A stretch of 58,755 nt of DNA from Catenovulum sp. 2E275. Lineage in GTDB: Bacteria; Pseudomonadota; Gammaproteobacteria; Enterobacterales; Alteromonadaceae. Positions 6,429 through 15,295 of this stretch are shown in pieces. Each line of letters opens with the position of its first letter. The stretch's first letter is position 1. The stretch lies in assembly GCF_025515275.1 (NCBI RefSeq), contig NZ_JAOPFU010000025.1:1-58755 (forward strand), written 5' to 3'. The notes under the pieces were generated by a model that worked only from the letters and a program-made list of their open reading frames with translations, did no database searches and was not told the DNA's origin. Both the position numbers and the translations under genes were made by a program.

Positions 6429-6474
6429 ACTCATAATCGTTAGGTCCCCAGTTCAAGTCTGGGAGGGGCCACCA
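6429..6474 (+). other. attachment-site scar: 3' fragment of tRNA-Ile(CAU)
   Basis: The 46 nt start in the anticodon loop (ACTCATAATCG, anticodon CAT) and run through the variable loop, T-arm (CCCAG TTCAAGT CTGGG), acceptor strand AGGGGCC and ACCA. This pattern matches the 3' two-thirds of bacterial tRNA-Ile2 (lysidine-modified CAU anticodon). The sequence to the left does not continue the D-arm or 5' acceptor strand, so no full tRNA exists here. It is the att repeat left when an element integrates into the tRNA 3' end; the complete tRNA should lie beyond the left edge. Confidence 0.85.
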
Positions 6475-6816
6475 TTTCATAGGCATTCCCAAGTAAACAA
6501 CCACTAACTAAAATAACTCTGTGCTACCTCTGTGCTAATAAGTGGTTATCTGTATTAGAATGACAGCTATTTTCGGCTCATAAGGATAGATTTTTAGAAG
6601 TAAGAATCTTAATCTGTAAATAAAATTCTTTTATTAAGTCGATTTAAGTAATTTAAATTACTGATTACCTTTAATCTAAATAGATATAAAAACTATTTGG
6701 TCTTGTCTTCCACATCAGTACAACATAGTGGCTTTTAGAAGCTAGAGAAGTATTAAAAACAGCAGCGCTGCACATTAAACAGCGCAACGCCTGAATTTGT
6801 TTAAAGAGTAGAAGAA
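6475..6816. other. non-coding gap beyond the attachment site, with a second arm-like repeat
   Basis: No gene is visible in these 340 bp. At 6521-6538 lies GTGCTACCTCTGTGCTAA, 17 of 18 bases identical to the repeat next to the integrase start. Its presence outside the element boundary suggests that this stretch is the arm of an older insertion at the same tRNA. Confidence 0.5.
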
Positions 6817-7632
6817 TTAAATTTGTGGATCAAACGCTTCATGACGATGAGTTCTGTCTCGCGCAGCATTTTGCTCCGCTTTCACAATATCATCATCATC
6901 TATGGTTAATCCTGGAATGGCTTTATCACAAACGTCCCCACCAAGTTTTTTAACTTCGCGGCAAAGCTCTATCACTTTGTTATCCATCATGTGCATGTGA
7001 TCTAAAATTTTACCGATATGATTAGCAACCGGATCTGGATTATCGTCGCTAACGGCATAGGCATCAAATCCATATTTTTTAGCAATAGCGCTACGCACGT
7101 CATCTGTTTTGCGTTGTGATTTAGGCACAACGATTCGCCCGGGTATGCCAATACAAGTTGCATCAACCGGCACATCTTTGACAACCACAGAGTTAGAACC
7201 AATTTTGGCATTCTCACCAATATAAATTGGACCTAATACTTTGGCTCCAGCGCCAACCACAACCCCGTTTGCCAGCGTTGGATGGCGTTTACCCTGATTC
7301 CAACTGGTGCCACCTAAAGTAACACCATGATATAAAGTACAATCATCTCCGATTTCAGCGGTTTCGCCAATCACGACTCCCATGCCGTGATCAATAAAAA
7401 AGCGGCGACCAATAGTCGCTCCCGGATGAATTTCAATGCCGGTTAACCATCTGGCTAAATTTGAAATAAAACGGGCTAGCCATTTCCAGTTTCTTTTATA
7501 TAAAGGATGACTCAGTCTATGCCACCAAATCGCATGCATTCCCGGATAATTAGTTAATACATCAAAAAAATTACGGGCTGCCGGATCTCGATGAAAGACA
7601 GATTGAATATCTTCTTTTAGTCTCTCAAACAT
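6817..7632 (-). CDS. cysE: serine O-acetyltransferase
   Basis: CysE transfers an acetyl group from acetyl-CoA to L-serine, the first step of cysteine synthesis in the cytoplasm. The 271-residue length equals the usual enzyme. An N-terminal helical domain (about 1-130) is followed by the left-handed beta-helix of hexapeptide repeats, including [19 protein letters not shown] with the catalytic Asp-His pair and [20 protein letters not shown] for acetyl-CoA binding. The C-terminal tail, where cysteine feedback normally acts, is longer and acidic ([15 protein letters not shown]). It lies 11 bp downstream of trmJ on the same strand, probably in one operon. Confidence 0.95.
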   Translation of the reverse strand: MFERLKEDIQSVFHRDPAARNFFDVLTNYPGMHAIWWHRLSHPLYKRNWKWLARFISNLARWLTGIEIHPGATIGRRFFIDHGMGVVIGETAEIGDDCTLYHGVTLGGTSWNQGKRHPTLANGVVVGAGAKVLGPIYIGENAKIGSNSVVVKDVPVDATCIGIPGRIVVPKSQRKTDDVRSAIAKKYGFDAYAVSDDNPDPVANHIGKILDHMHMMDNKVIELCREVKKLGGDVCDKAIPGLTIDDDDIVKAEQNAARDRTHRHEAFDPQI

Positions 7633-7643
7633 AGTGCAATACC

Positions 7644-8366
7644 TTATTTTTTAGTGAGTTTATCAACTGAAGCTAAAATACCACGTAAAATATTTAACTC
7701 CTGAGCTTCTGGTCTTGCCCGGTTAAATAAACGTTTTAACTTAGCCATCACCTGCCCTGGATGATTTTTAACAATAAAATCTGTCCCAACCAAAGTTTGT
7801 TCTAAGTGAAGATAAAAACGTTCCATGTCGTCAACCAATGGATAAGGGGTTTCCTGCTTTTCAAACTCTTGCTGCTGTAAATAAGCCATGCGAACTTCAT
7901 AACACAAGGTTTGCACTGCCGCAGCTAAATTTAAAGAACTATAATCTGGATTAGCCGGAATAATGGCATGAAAATTTGCTTTTTGTAGCTCTTCATTATT
8001 AAGACCATTATTTTCACGACCAAAGATAAGTGCAACTTCGCCTTCATCGTGCTGAGCTTCTTGAATCAATTTAATTCCCGACTCTCTCGGGCTTAACTCT
8101 GGCCACGACAAAGTACGGCTACGGGCACTGGTCGCAATCACTAAACGACAACCCGCAATTGCTTCATCTAATGTTTCTACAATTTTCGCATTACCTAATA
8201 CATCTGTTGCACCAGCAGCTAACGCTGATGAATGGCTATCTGGTTTAGAAACCGGGTCAACCAACCATAAATTAGATAACCCCATGGTTTTCATTGCTCG
8301 TGCAGTTGAGCCTATATTACCAGTGTGAGAAGTATTAACTAAAATAATGCGAATCTTTTCAAGCAT
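7644..8366 (-). CDS. trmJ: tRNA (cytidine/uridine-2'-O-)-methyltransferase TrmJ
   Basis: TrmJ 2'-O-methylates residue 32 in the anticodon loop of several tRNAs using S-adenosylmethionine. It is a SPOUT-class knot enzyme. The N-terminal [25 protein letters not shown] and the central [16 protein letters not shown] are the hallmark motifs, and the C-terminal [11 protein letters not shown] is also typical. The chosen ATG is preceded by GAGG at a suitable distance, giving 240 residues; a TTG two codons earlier is less likely. It is followed closely by cysE and faces suhB across a 130-bp gap, an order common in gammaproteobacteria. Confidence 0.94.
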   Translation of the reverse strand: MLEKIRIILVNTSHTGNIGSTARAMKTMGLSNLWLVDPVSKPDSHSSALAAGATDVLGNAKIVETLDEAIAGCRLVIATSARSRTLSWPELSPRESGIKLIQEAQHDEGEVALIFGRENNGLNNEELQKANFHAIIPANPDYSSLNLAAAVQTLCYEVRMAYLQQQEFEKQETPYPLVDDMERFYLHLEQTLVGTDFIVKNHPGQVMAKLKRLFNRARPEAQELNILRGILASVDKLTKK

Positions 8367-8454
8367 ATACAAGTGTCCTCTAAATTTGAGCCGCTATTCT
8401 ATCACAGCCATGCTTATTGTTAACCGAAAGCCTAGCGAATTTAGTTAATTTACC

Positions 8455-8461
8455 TTATAAT
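8455..8461 (+). promoter_or_regulatory. candidate -10 box of suhB
   Basis: TTATAAT lies 45 bp before the suhB start codon in the gap shared with trmJ. The matching -35 position is poor (TAGCGA at 8433-8438), so this is a tentative sigma-70 promoter. Confidence 0.35.
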
Positions 8462-8505
8462 GCGCACCGATTTTTTTAGTTCTTTTACATGACAGGGTAA
8501 GACAA

Positions 8506-9309
8506 ATGCATCCAATGCTAACCATTGCTGTGCGCGCTGCGCGCAAAGCGGGCCATATTATATCTCGTGGCTTTTCTGAATTAGACCGAGTAACGGTCGA
8601 AAACAAAACTGAAAATGATTTTGTAACCAATATAGATAAAGAAGCTGAACAAGCGATTATCTCAACAATTCAACAATCTTACCCTGATCATAGCTTTATC
8701 GGCGAAGAAGGTGGTCATCAAACAGGTTCAAACCAGGAATATGTTTGGGTAATTGATCCACTCGACGGCACCTCTAACTTTTCACGTGGCATCCCACATT
8801 TTTGTGTTTCGATTGCACTTAGAGTAAAAGGCAAAACTGAAGTTGCGGTCGTTTATGACCCTATCCGTGATGAATTATTCAGCGCAGTTCGTGGCCGTGG
8901 TGCACAATTAAACGAGTTTAAAATCCGTGTTGCTAAGAAAAAAGAAATGGCTGGCACTATTTTAGCGACTGGTTTTCCTTTCAAACAAAAACATCATTAC
9001 GATGCTTACATTGGTACTTTTGGCGCATTATTTAAAATTGGTGGTGATATTCGCCGCGCTGGTGCTGCCGCTTTAGATTTAGCTTATGTGGCTGCTGGCC
9101 GTTACGATGTATTCTGGGAGTTCGGTTTAAAACCTTGGGATACCGCAGCAGGCGAGTTATTAGTACGTGAAGCTGGCGGCATGGTGACCGATTTAGTCGG
9201 TGGTCATAACTATTTCCAATCTGGCAATATGGTAGCTGCTAACCCAAAACTTTTAGCCATTACCCTAAAAGAAATTCAGCCGTTTTTAACGCCTGAACTA
9301 AAAAAATAA
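8506..9309 (+). CDS. suhB: inositol-1-monophosphatase family protein SuhB
   Basis: SuhB is a magnesium-dependent inositol monophosphatase. In E. coli it also joins the rRNA antitermination complex. The metal-binding motifs are clear: GEEGG at residues 66-70, WVIDPLDGTSNF around 81-92 and the late KPWDTAAGELLVREAGG. The 267-residue length is normal for the family. It is transcribed divergently from trmJ and ends in a 12-bp hairpin at 9318-9342. Whether it acts mainly as a phosphatase or in rRNA transcription cannot be told from sequence. Confidence 0.93.
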   Translation: MHPMLTIAVRAARKAGHIISRGFSELDRVTVENKTENDFVTNIDKEAEQAIISTIQQSYPDHSFIGEEGGHQTGSNQEYVWVIDPLDGTSNFSRGIPHFCVSIALRVKGKTEVAVVYDPIRDELFSAVRGRGAQLNEFKIRVAKKKEMAGTILATGFPFKQKHHYDAYIGTFGALFKIGGDIRRAGAAALDLAYVAAGRYDVFWEFGLKPWDTAAGELLVREAGGMVTDLVGGHNYFQSGNMVAANPKLLAITLKEIQPFLTPELKK

Positions 9310-9317
9310 GCACCATA

Positions 9318-9342
9318 AGGCTCAGTTAACTTAACTGAGCCT
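9318..9342 (+). terminator. terminator hairpin after suhB
   Basis: Perfect inverted repeat AGGCTCAGTTAA / TTAACTGAGCCT with a 1-nt centre, directly after the suhB stop and followed by a T-rich but interrupted tail (GCTTTAATTTC). Confidence 0.6.
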
Positions 9343-9567
9343 GCTTTAATTTCAAATCACCGTTTGGTTTGGGTTTAATATTTTTACACCTTTCTTTTTA
9401 TCCTTTACTTTTTTCCTCTATATTTATTCTGTTCGATTTGTTATCTTCAAGCTTGAACTTATTTGGCAGTTTACAATCTCAAGTTTGACATAAGCTATTG
9501 TTTTAACAAACGATACACTGTTAACCAGCCCTACGGTTAATTTATAACAACAAGAAGTTATCATTTT

Positions 9568-10821
9568 ATGAAATTTAAACACTTATCCTTTTTTTATGGG
9601 TTATGTTTCGTTTTATTAAGCAAATACAGTTTTGCTCAGAACAATGCCGACACCCTGTTTCAGGAATACGAAAAAGCAGTATTTCAAGTTCAACTCATAG
9701 AAAAAAACAGTAATAAAAAATCAGCTATTGGCTCAGGTTTTGTCATTCAACAAGGCCAGATCATCACAAATTATCATGTTGTTTCTGCTTTTATTCATAG
9801 CCCTGATCAATACCGGATTGAGTTATTAACTCAGGACAGCCAAAACATTCCTGCTCAGTTAATTAATTTTGATGTTATTAACGATCTGGCTATTTTAAAA
9901 GCTGAGTTACATTCCCCGATCAAATTAAGCCTTGCCAATAGTCATCCAAATCAAGGGGAAGATATCTTCTCGATTGGTAACCCTCATGATTTTGGCATGA
10001 TAGTCTCACCCGGCACATACAATGGAATTACAGCCCATAGTTTTTATCAGCGTATCAATTTCACCGGTTCAATTAATCCGGGGATGAGTGGCGGCCCTGT
10101 GTTGAATCGCCAAGGCGAAATTATAGGGGTAAATGTCGCAACCGCCGGTAATCAATTAGGATTTTTAGTGCCTTTAGTTAAGCTAACGGATTTACTGGAC
10201 AAAACATCTACAGCAATTCAGCCTGAGTTATATAATCAGCAAATTTATACCAGCCAGCAAAATTTATACGAGACTTTGCTCAATAAAGACTGGCCGGCTG
10301 CTAAACTCGGCCAAGCCGTTGTTTTAAACGAAATTGCGCCATTTATTCCTTGCTGGGGACAATCCAATGCAGAAAACGAAAAAGCTCAGTTTAGTGTGAG
10401 TGAAATTAATTGTGCCAGTAAAGAAAAGCTTTATTTAAGTCATAATTTTCAAAGTGGTAATATTGAAATTCAATTTAGCTGGTTGGATAAAGAAAAACTC
10501 AATGCAATTCAGTTTAGCCAGTTATTAGAAGCCTCATTTTCACATGCAGGTCCGGGTAATGCGGCAACTAAAAAACATGTCACCAATTACCATTGTAATC
10601 AATCTTTTACTCAACCAAATAACCCTAATGCCAGCTTTAAAACAACTTACTGTGTCCGTAATTATAAAAAATATCCGAGCTTGTACGATGTTTTATTAAT
10701 GGCTGTTTCTGTGCATGATAATCAAAAAGCATTAATGAGCCATTTTACTTTATCTGGTGTCAGTCAGGAAAACGCACAAGCATTTAGTGAGAAGTTTTTA
10801 GGAGCGGTTCAATGGAATTAA
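9568..10821 (+). CDS. exported trypsin-like serine protease with an unassigned C-terminal domain
   Basis: A signal peptide (residues 1 to about 23, ending SFAQ) directs this 417-residue protein to the periplasm. Residues about 45-215 form a trypsin-like protease of the DegP/S1 type. The His is in IITNYHVVSAF, the Asp in DVINDLAILKAE and the Ser in INPGMSGGPVLN, so the triad is complete. There is no PDZ domain. Instead about 200 residues follow that contain four cysteines (near PCWGQ, INCAS, YHCNQ, TYCVR), plausible disulfide partners. The gene overlaps the FHA gene by 10 bp, so the two products are probably made together. The substrate is unknown. Confidence 0.8.
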   Translation: MKFKHLSFFYGLCFVLLSKYSFAQNNADTLFQEYEKAVFQVQLIEKNSNKKSAIGSGFVIQQGQIITNYHVVSAFIHSPDQYRIELLTQDSQNIPAQLINFDVINDLAILKAELHSPIKLSLANSHPNQGEDIFSIGNPHDFGMIVSPGTYNGITAHSFYQRINFTGSINPGMSGGPVLNRQGEIIGVNVATAGNQLGFLVPLVKLTDLLDKTSTAIQPELYNQQIYTSQQNLYETLLNKDWPAAKLGQAVVLNEIAPFIPCWGQSNAENEKAQFSVSEINCASKEKLYLSHNFQSGNIEIQFSWLDKEKLNAIQFSQLLEASFSHAGPGNAATKKHVTNYHCNQSFTQPNNPNASFKTTYCVRNYKKYPSLYDVLLMAVSVHDNQKALMSHFTLSGVSQENAQAFSEKFLGAVQWN

Positions 10822-11819
10822 TTATTCAGGTGTTATCCCGCTCAGGTAAAGTAGATGCTCAGCATAAAATCAATGCAAATCAAATCAATATCGGCCGAGC
10901 TTATGATAATCAGGTCATTTTAGAAGATATTCATGTCAGTGAGCATCATGCCAGATTAAGCTTCAATGAAGCAGGCGAAATTCAAATTGAAGATTTAAAC
11001 TCGCTTAACCATTTATATGATCACAATAAAAATCAGCTTGAAGGCAAAACCCTGATTAACAGCGGAGATGAATTTTATTTAGGAAAACTTAGATTAAAAA
11101 TACTCACGCCAGATCACCCTGTGGCCTCAACGATTGCGCTAACAAAAAGTGAAGCAACTGCCGAGCTATTTTCCAGCAAACGTTTAAACATCTTGCTTGT
11201 TGCCGCTTTATTAGGGTTATTTGGCTTACAACAATATCTAACCTTTTTTGGTGAATTCCAGCTAAAACAATTATTTACTCCATTAATCGGTCTAGTTGTG
11301 GCTTTATCTATCTGGCCTATTTTCTGGAGTTTATTGTCCCGATTTTTTAAGCACGAAGCCAGGTTTTGGGCACATTGCGCAACCTTAATTCTCACCTTGC
11401 TATGCAGTGAGCTGATCACAGGTTTAAGCACTTTTATTGGGTATAATACCAGTGCAGATTTAGGCTTAGGTATTCAACTAGCAGCCGAATTTATTATTGT
11501 ATTTGCCTGTTTTCGTTTTAGCTTATATCTGTTTAACCAAAAAATGGATAGTCGCCAGTTATGGCTGAGTTTTTCACTCACCTGCTTTTTATTCTCTTTA
11601 GTTGGTTTAAGCTATTACGCTAAAAACCGGGATTTTAGCGCTGTACCAGCCTATTCCGGCACTATCTTGCCTAATCAATTTTTATTTAAACAAAGTGAAT
11701 CGATTGATACTTTTGTCCAAAATAACCAAAGTTTATATGCCAAAGCGCAGTTAGAAGCCGTTAAAGACCAAACAGACTCAGATAGTGATGATGAAACCAC
11801 CAGCGACTTAACAGAATAA
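10812..11819 (+). CDS. FHA-domain membrane protein
   Basis: The N-terminal 100 residues form a forkhead-associated domain, which binds phosphothreonine peptides. The conserved residues are present in IGRAYDNQVILEDIHVSEHHARL and LNSLNHLY. About five membrane helices follow (roughly residues 125-265), and the tail is acidic (TDSDSDDETT). The FHA part is expected in the cytoplasm. The gene overlaps the upstream periplasmic protease gene and precedes the OPT transporter, which suggests a phospho-dependent signalling link across the membrane. No Ser/Thr kinase or phosphatase of the Hanks type is in this neighbourhood. Confidence 0.82.
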   Translation: MELIIQVLSRSGKVDAQHKINANQINIGRAYDNQVILEDIHVSEHHARLSFNEAGEIQIEDLNSLNHLYDHNKNQLEGKTLINSGDEFYLGKLRLKILTPDHPVASTIALTKSEATAELFSSKRLNILLVAALLGLFGLQQYLTFFGEFQLKQLFTPLIGLVVALSIWPIFWSLLSRFFKHEARFWAHCATLILTLLCSELITGLSTFIGYNTSADLGLGIQLAAEFIIVFACFRFSLYLFNQKMDSRQLWLSFSLTCFLFSLVGLSYYAKNRDFSAVPAYSGTILPNQFLFKQSESIDTFVQNNQSLYAKAQLEAVKDQTDSDSDDETTSDLTE

Positions 11820-11845
11820 GCGTTAACCCAGTAGCAGGTTTAATT

Positions 11846-13846
11846 ATGGATAATAAATACAAAACAGCGTTAAACATTAAACCACCCAGCGAGTTTAATT
11901 TTCAAACCATCACGCTGGCTATTATTTTAGCCATAATATTAACCGCCGCTAACGCTTATATTGGGTTATTAGTTGGTATGACAGTGTCAGCCTCTATTCC
12001 GGCTGCTGCGCTGAGCATGGCAATAATGAGCTGGCTTAAAAACAGCAGTATTTTACAAAATAATATGGTGCAAACATCGGCTTCAGCCGGTGAAGCGCTG
12101 GCTGCAGGGGTTATCTTTACGGTTCCGGCACTGGTATTAATGCAGGCATGGCAAAACTATGCTTTTTTCCCTATTTTAATTCTGGCTTTGAGTGGAGGTT
12201 TATTAGGGGTTATTTTTACTATTCCGCTACGACGCGCACTTATTATTGACCAGCCTCTGGCATTTCCTGAAGGGGTTGCAACCTCTGAGGTGTTAAAAGC
12301 CGGTTTTGAATTATCACAGCAAGACAATAATCCCAAAAGTTTATTAGGGGTTCGCCACTTATTACAAGCAACCGGAGTTAGTGCGTTATTTAAATTAATA
12401 GGCACTGGGTTCGGTATTTTTGCATCTGGTAGCAGTTGGGTTGTTCCTGCTTTATCCGGCAAACTATTAACCAATTTTAGTATTCAATTTAGCCCAGCCA
12501 TTTTAGGTGTTGGCTATATTGTTGGTTTTAATATTGCAGCTTTGGTATTTATTGGCGGTTTAATTGGCAGCTTGATTGGCATTCCATTAAGTTGGCATTT
12601 GCAAACTGATTTTTGGCTAAATCAAATTGCGCCCTCCCAGCCACAGTTGACTCAGTTGCAACCGCAAGACTGGCAGCAACTCAGCCAATTAATCTGGCAA
12701 GACAACCGAAAATTAGGGGTTGGCGCTATGCTAGTGGGTGGAATTTGGTCTTTAGTACAAATTATCAAACCCGTTTTTTATAGCCTTAAAATGAACCTGG
12801 TTTCATTTAAACAATTTAATGCGCAAAACAGTCCTCAAAATGATAAAGATCTGCCTTTACCCATTTTATTATGTGCAATTCCACTGCTAGTTTTGCCGCT
12901 CATTTATTTAATTTATCCGTTGTTAAATCAAACCGAACACGCCCTTTTGTATAGTGTGATTTGGGTTGGGTTGTTATTAATTTTTGCATTTGTTTTTTCC
13001 TCTGTTGCAGCTTATATGGCTGGTGTGGTCGGCAGTTCAAATAATCCTATTTCAGGGGTAACTATTGCAACAGTATTAATTAGTGCGCTTATCTGGTTTT
13101 ATTTATTAGCAGACAGCCCGCTCAGCCAGCAATTAGGTGGTTTAATTGTGATGTTTCTGGCCTCGGTTATTTGCTCTGCTGCGGCCATTTCCGGCGATAA
13201 TTTACAAGATTTAAAATGTGGTCATATTCTTGGTGCGAGCCCGTGGAAACAGCAAGTTTTTCAAATGCTCGGAGTATTGGTAGCGGCAATTGTTTTGCCA
13301 TTTATTTTAATTTTACTCGACAATAGTTACGGCATTGGCCGTCCGAGCTTAGCTAACCCACACGGGGATTTTTTAGCTGCGCCGCAAGCAGCTTTAATGC
13401 AAGCACTCACCACAGGTATTTTTGAGCAAAGCATTGACTGGTTGCTCATTAAATTAGGCGCTTTAATTGCCATTGTGATTATTGTTTTAGATTTAATTTT
13501 GAAAAAAATAAACTCAAACTTTAGGTTGCATGTGTTGGCAGTTGCGATTGGCATTTACTTACCTTTGGCACTCGCGGTCAGTTTATTTATTGGCGGCTTA
13601 TTAAAGTTATGGATAGACAGAAAAGTTAGATTTAAATCGGATCAGGAGCAAGCTCAACAAAATCAAAATGCATTATTATTAGCATCTGGTTTAATTACCG
13701 GTGAGGCTTTAATGGGCGTTGGGCTAGCTGTTTTTGCCGGCTTTATCATGCCTCTGCCCAAAACCATTGAATTTGCAGAATGGACAGGGCTTATCGCATT
13801 CTTTTTGGTTTGTTTATATCTTTATAAACGTAGCCGCGATGTTTAA
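11846..13846 (+). CDS. OPT-family oligopeptide/metal-chelate transporter
   Basis: A 666-residue integral membrane protein with some 14-16 hydrophobic helices. The start FNFQTITLAIILAIILTAANAYIGLLVGMTVSASIPAA and the later NMVQTSASAGEALAAGVIFTVPAL are characteristic of the bacterial OPT family, as are the EGVATSEVLKAG and GDNLQDLKCGHILGASPWKQQ segments. These carriers take up small peptides or peptide-metal complexes with protons across the inner membrane. The substrate cannot be read from sequence. The gene begins 26 bp after the FHA gene in the same direction and ends in a strong hairpin. Confidence 0.88.
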   Translation: MDNKYKTALNIKPPSEFNFQTITLAIILAIILTAANAYIGLLVGMTVSASIPAAALSMAIMSWLKNSSILQNNMVQTSASAGEALAAGVIFTVPALVLMQAWQNYAFFPILILALSGGLLGVIFTIPLRRALIIDQPLAFPEGVATSEVLKAGFELSQQDNNPKSLLGVRHLLQATGVSALFKLIGTGFGIFASGSSWVVPALSGKLLTNFSIQFSPAILGVGYIVGFNIAALVFIGGLIGSLIGIPLSWHLQTDFWLNQIAPSQPQLTQLQPQDWQQLSQLIWQDNRKLGVGAMLVGGIWSLVQIIKPVFYSLKMNLVSFKQFNAQNSPQNDKDLPLPILLCAIPLLVLPLIYLIYPLLNQTEHALLYSVIWVGLLLIFAFVFSSVAAYMAGVVGSSNNPISGVTIATVLISALIWFYLLADSPLSQQLGGLIVMFLASVICSAAAISGDNLQDLKCGHILGASPWKQQVFQMLGVLVAAIVLPFILILLDNSYGIGRPSLANPHGDFLAAPQAALMQALTTGIFEQSIDWLLIKLGALIAIVIIVLDLILKKINSNFRLHVLAVAIGIYLPLALAVSLFIGGLLKLWIDRKVRFKSDQEQAQQNQNALLLASGLITGEALMGVGLAVFAGFIMPLPKTIEFAEWTGLIAFFLVCLYLYKRSRDV

Positions 13847-13853
13847 TTTGCCG

Positions 13854-13888
13854 GTTAAGCTGAGCTTTAAGATGCAACTCAGCTTAAC
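13854..13888 (+). terminator. terminator after the OPT transporter gene
   Basis: GTTAAGCTGAG pairs with CTCAGCTTAAC across a 13-nt loop and is followed by TTTTT, a good Rho-independent terminator for the protease-FHA-OPT operon. Confidence 0.75.
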
Positions 13889-13950
13889 TTTTTATGCGTT
13901 GTTTAACCTCAACTCTAGCCTCAACTCTGGATAAGCAGTTAGCTAAAGCA

Positions 13951-15132
13951 TTACCATGCGTAATTTATGCCTAAACTAAATACTAATGCTTTAGCCTGCT
14001 CAAAATTGGTTGTTTCAGATGCTAACGCAAAATTAATATAATCATGTTTAGCTCTAAACATAAACGCCTCAGTTTTAGCCTGATAGCCCAACTCAAAACG
14101 GGTATTAAACCAAGTTTGACCAATCCCTATTGACGGGTAATTCGTATCATTTGCAGCATACACTTCAGCCCAAACTGGCACTAACAGCTCCGCAGATAAA
14201 CGCAATTGAGCCTGTGTAGAAACACTTTGGCTAAATTTACCATCGGCATATTCACCACTAAAACTAGGGTTAATGGTAAAAGAGCCATCTGGATTAAATT
14301 GCTCGTTTTGAGTATTCAAGCGGCCAATCGTTTTGCCCACTTTTTGGTAATTAAACCGGCTGTACACATCATAAATATTCGCGTCAAACCGCCAGCTATC
14401 TGAAATTTGATAGCTAAACTGCATATCCAAATTAAAACCATGACCATCGGTTTGCCAACGGCCATAACATCCGGCAACTGGCGGATCGCTCACTTCACAA
14501 TTGGCGCGATCAAGCAAAGCATCTTTAAAATAGTTGTAATCAATATCGCCAGTTACTTCAAAACTGTCATCTTGCTGATTTGCATGAAAAACCCCATTAA
14601 TATTTCCATTTTCCATGTGCTCAACATCCCAATAATTAGCCGAAACAGTGAGCGTTAAATCCTGATATTGCCAGCGATACCCTAACCCTATCCCGTTAGC
14701 TCTCACATGATTGGCAGAAAATTTAAGTTGATAATCATTTTTATCGACTGGTCTTTCGTTTCTATCCAAAAAGAATAACTGCGCTGCATCTGGGGTAAAT
14801 TCGATATTGTAATCATATCTGGCTGATAGCTGGAAAAACCAATTTTGCCAGCCGGCTCTTAAATGCGCTCGGTTATGGGTTAATGCCTGCCGCCCTGCTT
14901 CTGGTTCGTCAGAATAGCTCGATTCCCGCCCTATTCTGGCAACCGGAATCACCCCACCAAATGTTTCGATTACCGGCATGACTTCACTGTAACTAAATGA
15001 ATCTAATATAAATTCAAGTTGATATGTTTTTTTATGCTGTGGCTGAGTATGTTGTTCTGTTTGGGCCAATAAATTTGGCGCGATAAAAGCCAAACTCAGT
15101 GCGGTTAACGGATTTATTATTGTTGTTTTCAT
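13951..15132 (-). CDS. outer-membrane beta-barrel protein of unknown function
   Basis: A signal peptide (to about residue 23, ending NLLAQ) precedes alternating hydrophobic/aromatic strands typical of an outer-membrane barrel (for example HLRAGWQNWFFQLSARYDYNIEF, TLTVSANYWDVEH, FNTRFELGYQAK). The chain ends in an aromatic residue (GINYAW), the usual signal for barrel assembly. One Cys pair occurs in DRANCEVSDPPVAGCYGRWQ, which could close a surface loop. The gene reads in the same direction as the large lipoprotein gene to its right, but a terminator lies between them. No specific family is recognised. Confidence 0.6.
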   Translation of the reverse strand: MKTTIINPLTALSLAFIAPNLLAQTEQHTQPQHKKTYQLEFILDSFSYSEVMPVIETFGGVIPVARIGRESSYSDEPEAGRQALTHNRAHLRAGWQNWFFQLSARYDYNIEFTPDAAQLFFLDRNERPVDKNDYQLKFSANHVRANGIGLGYRWQYQDLTLTVSANYWDVEHMENGNINGVFHANQQDDSFEVTGDIDYNYFKDALLDRANCEVSDPPVAGCYGRWQTDGHGFNLDMQFSYQISDSWRFDANIYDVYSRFNYQKVGKTIGRLNTQNEQFNPDGSFTINPSFSGEYADGKFSQSVSTQAQLRLSAELLVPVWAEVYAANDTNYPSIGIGQTWFNTRFELGYQAKTEAFMFRAKHDYINFALASETTNFEQAKALVFSLGINYAW

Positions 15133-15210
15133 TAAAATAAAACTCTAGCGAAAAGGTTATGCCTGAATTCAAGGTACATGCTTAAAACAAACGGAGAATA
15201 AATAACAGGA

Positions 15211-15236
15211 AAAAGAGGGCTTAAATGCCCTCTTTT
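15211..15236 (-). terminator. terminator after the Ig-like lipoprotein gene
   Basis: A 10-bp perfect hairpin, AAAAGAGGGC / GCCCTCTTTT, with a 6-nt loop. On the minus strand it is followed by a T-run, as needed to stop transcription of the lipoprotein gene. Confidence 0.8.
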
Positions 15237-15295
15237 ATTCCTGTTTAATGACTTTTGATTGCGCTCAAACGGATAGCTCAATATAAATTTAAAAC

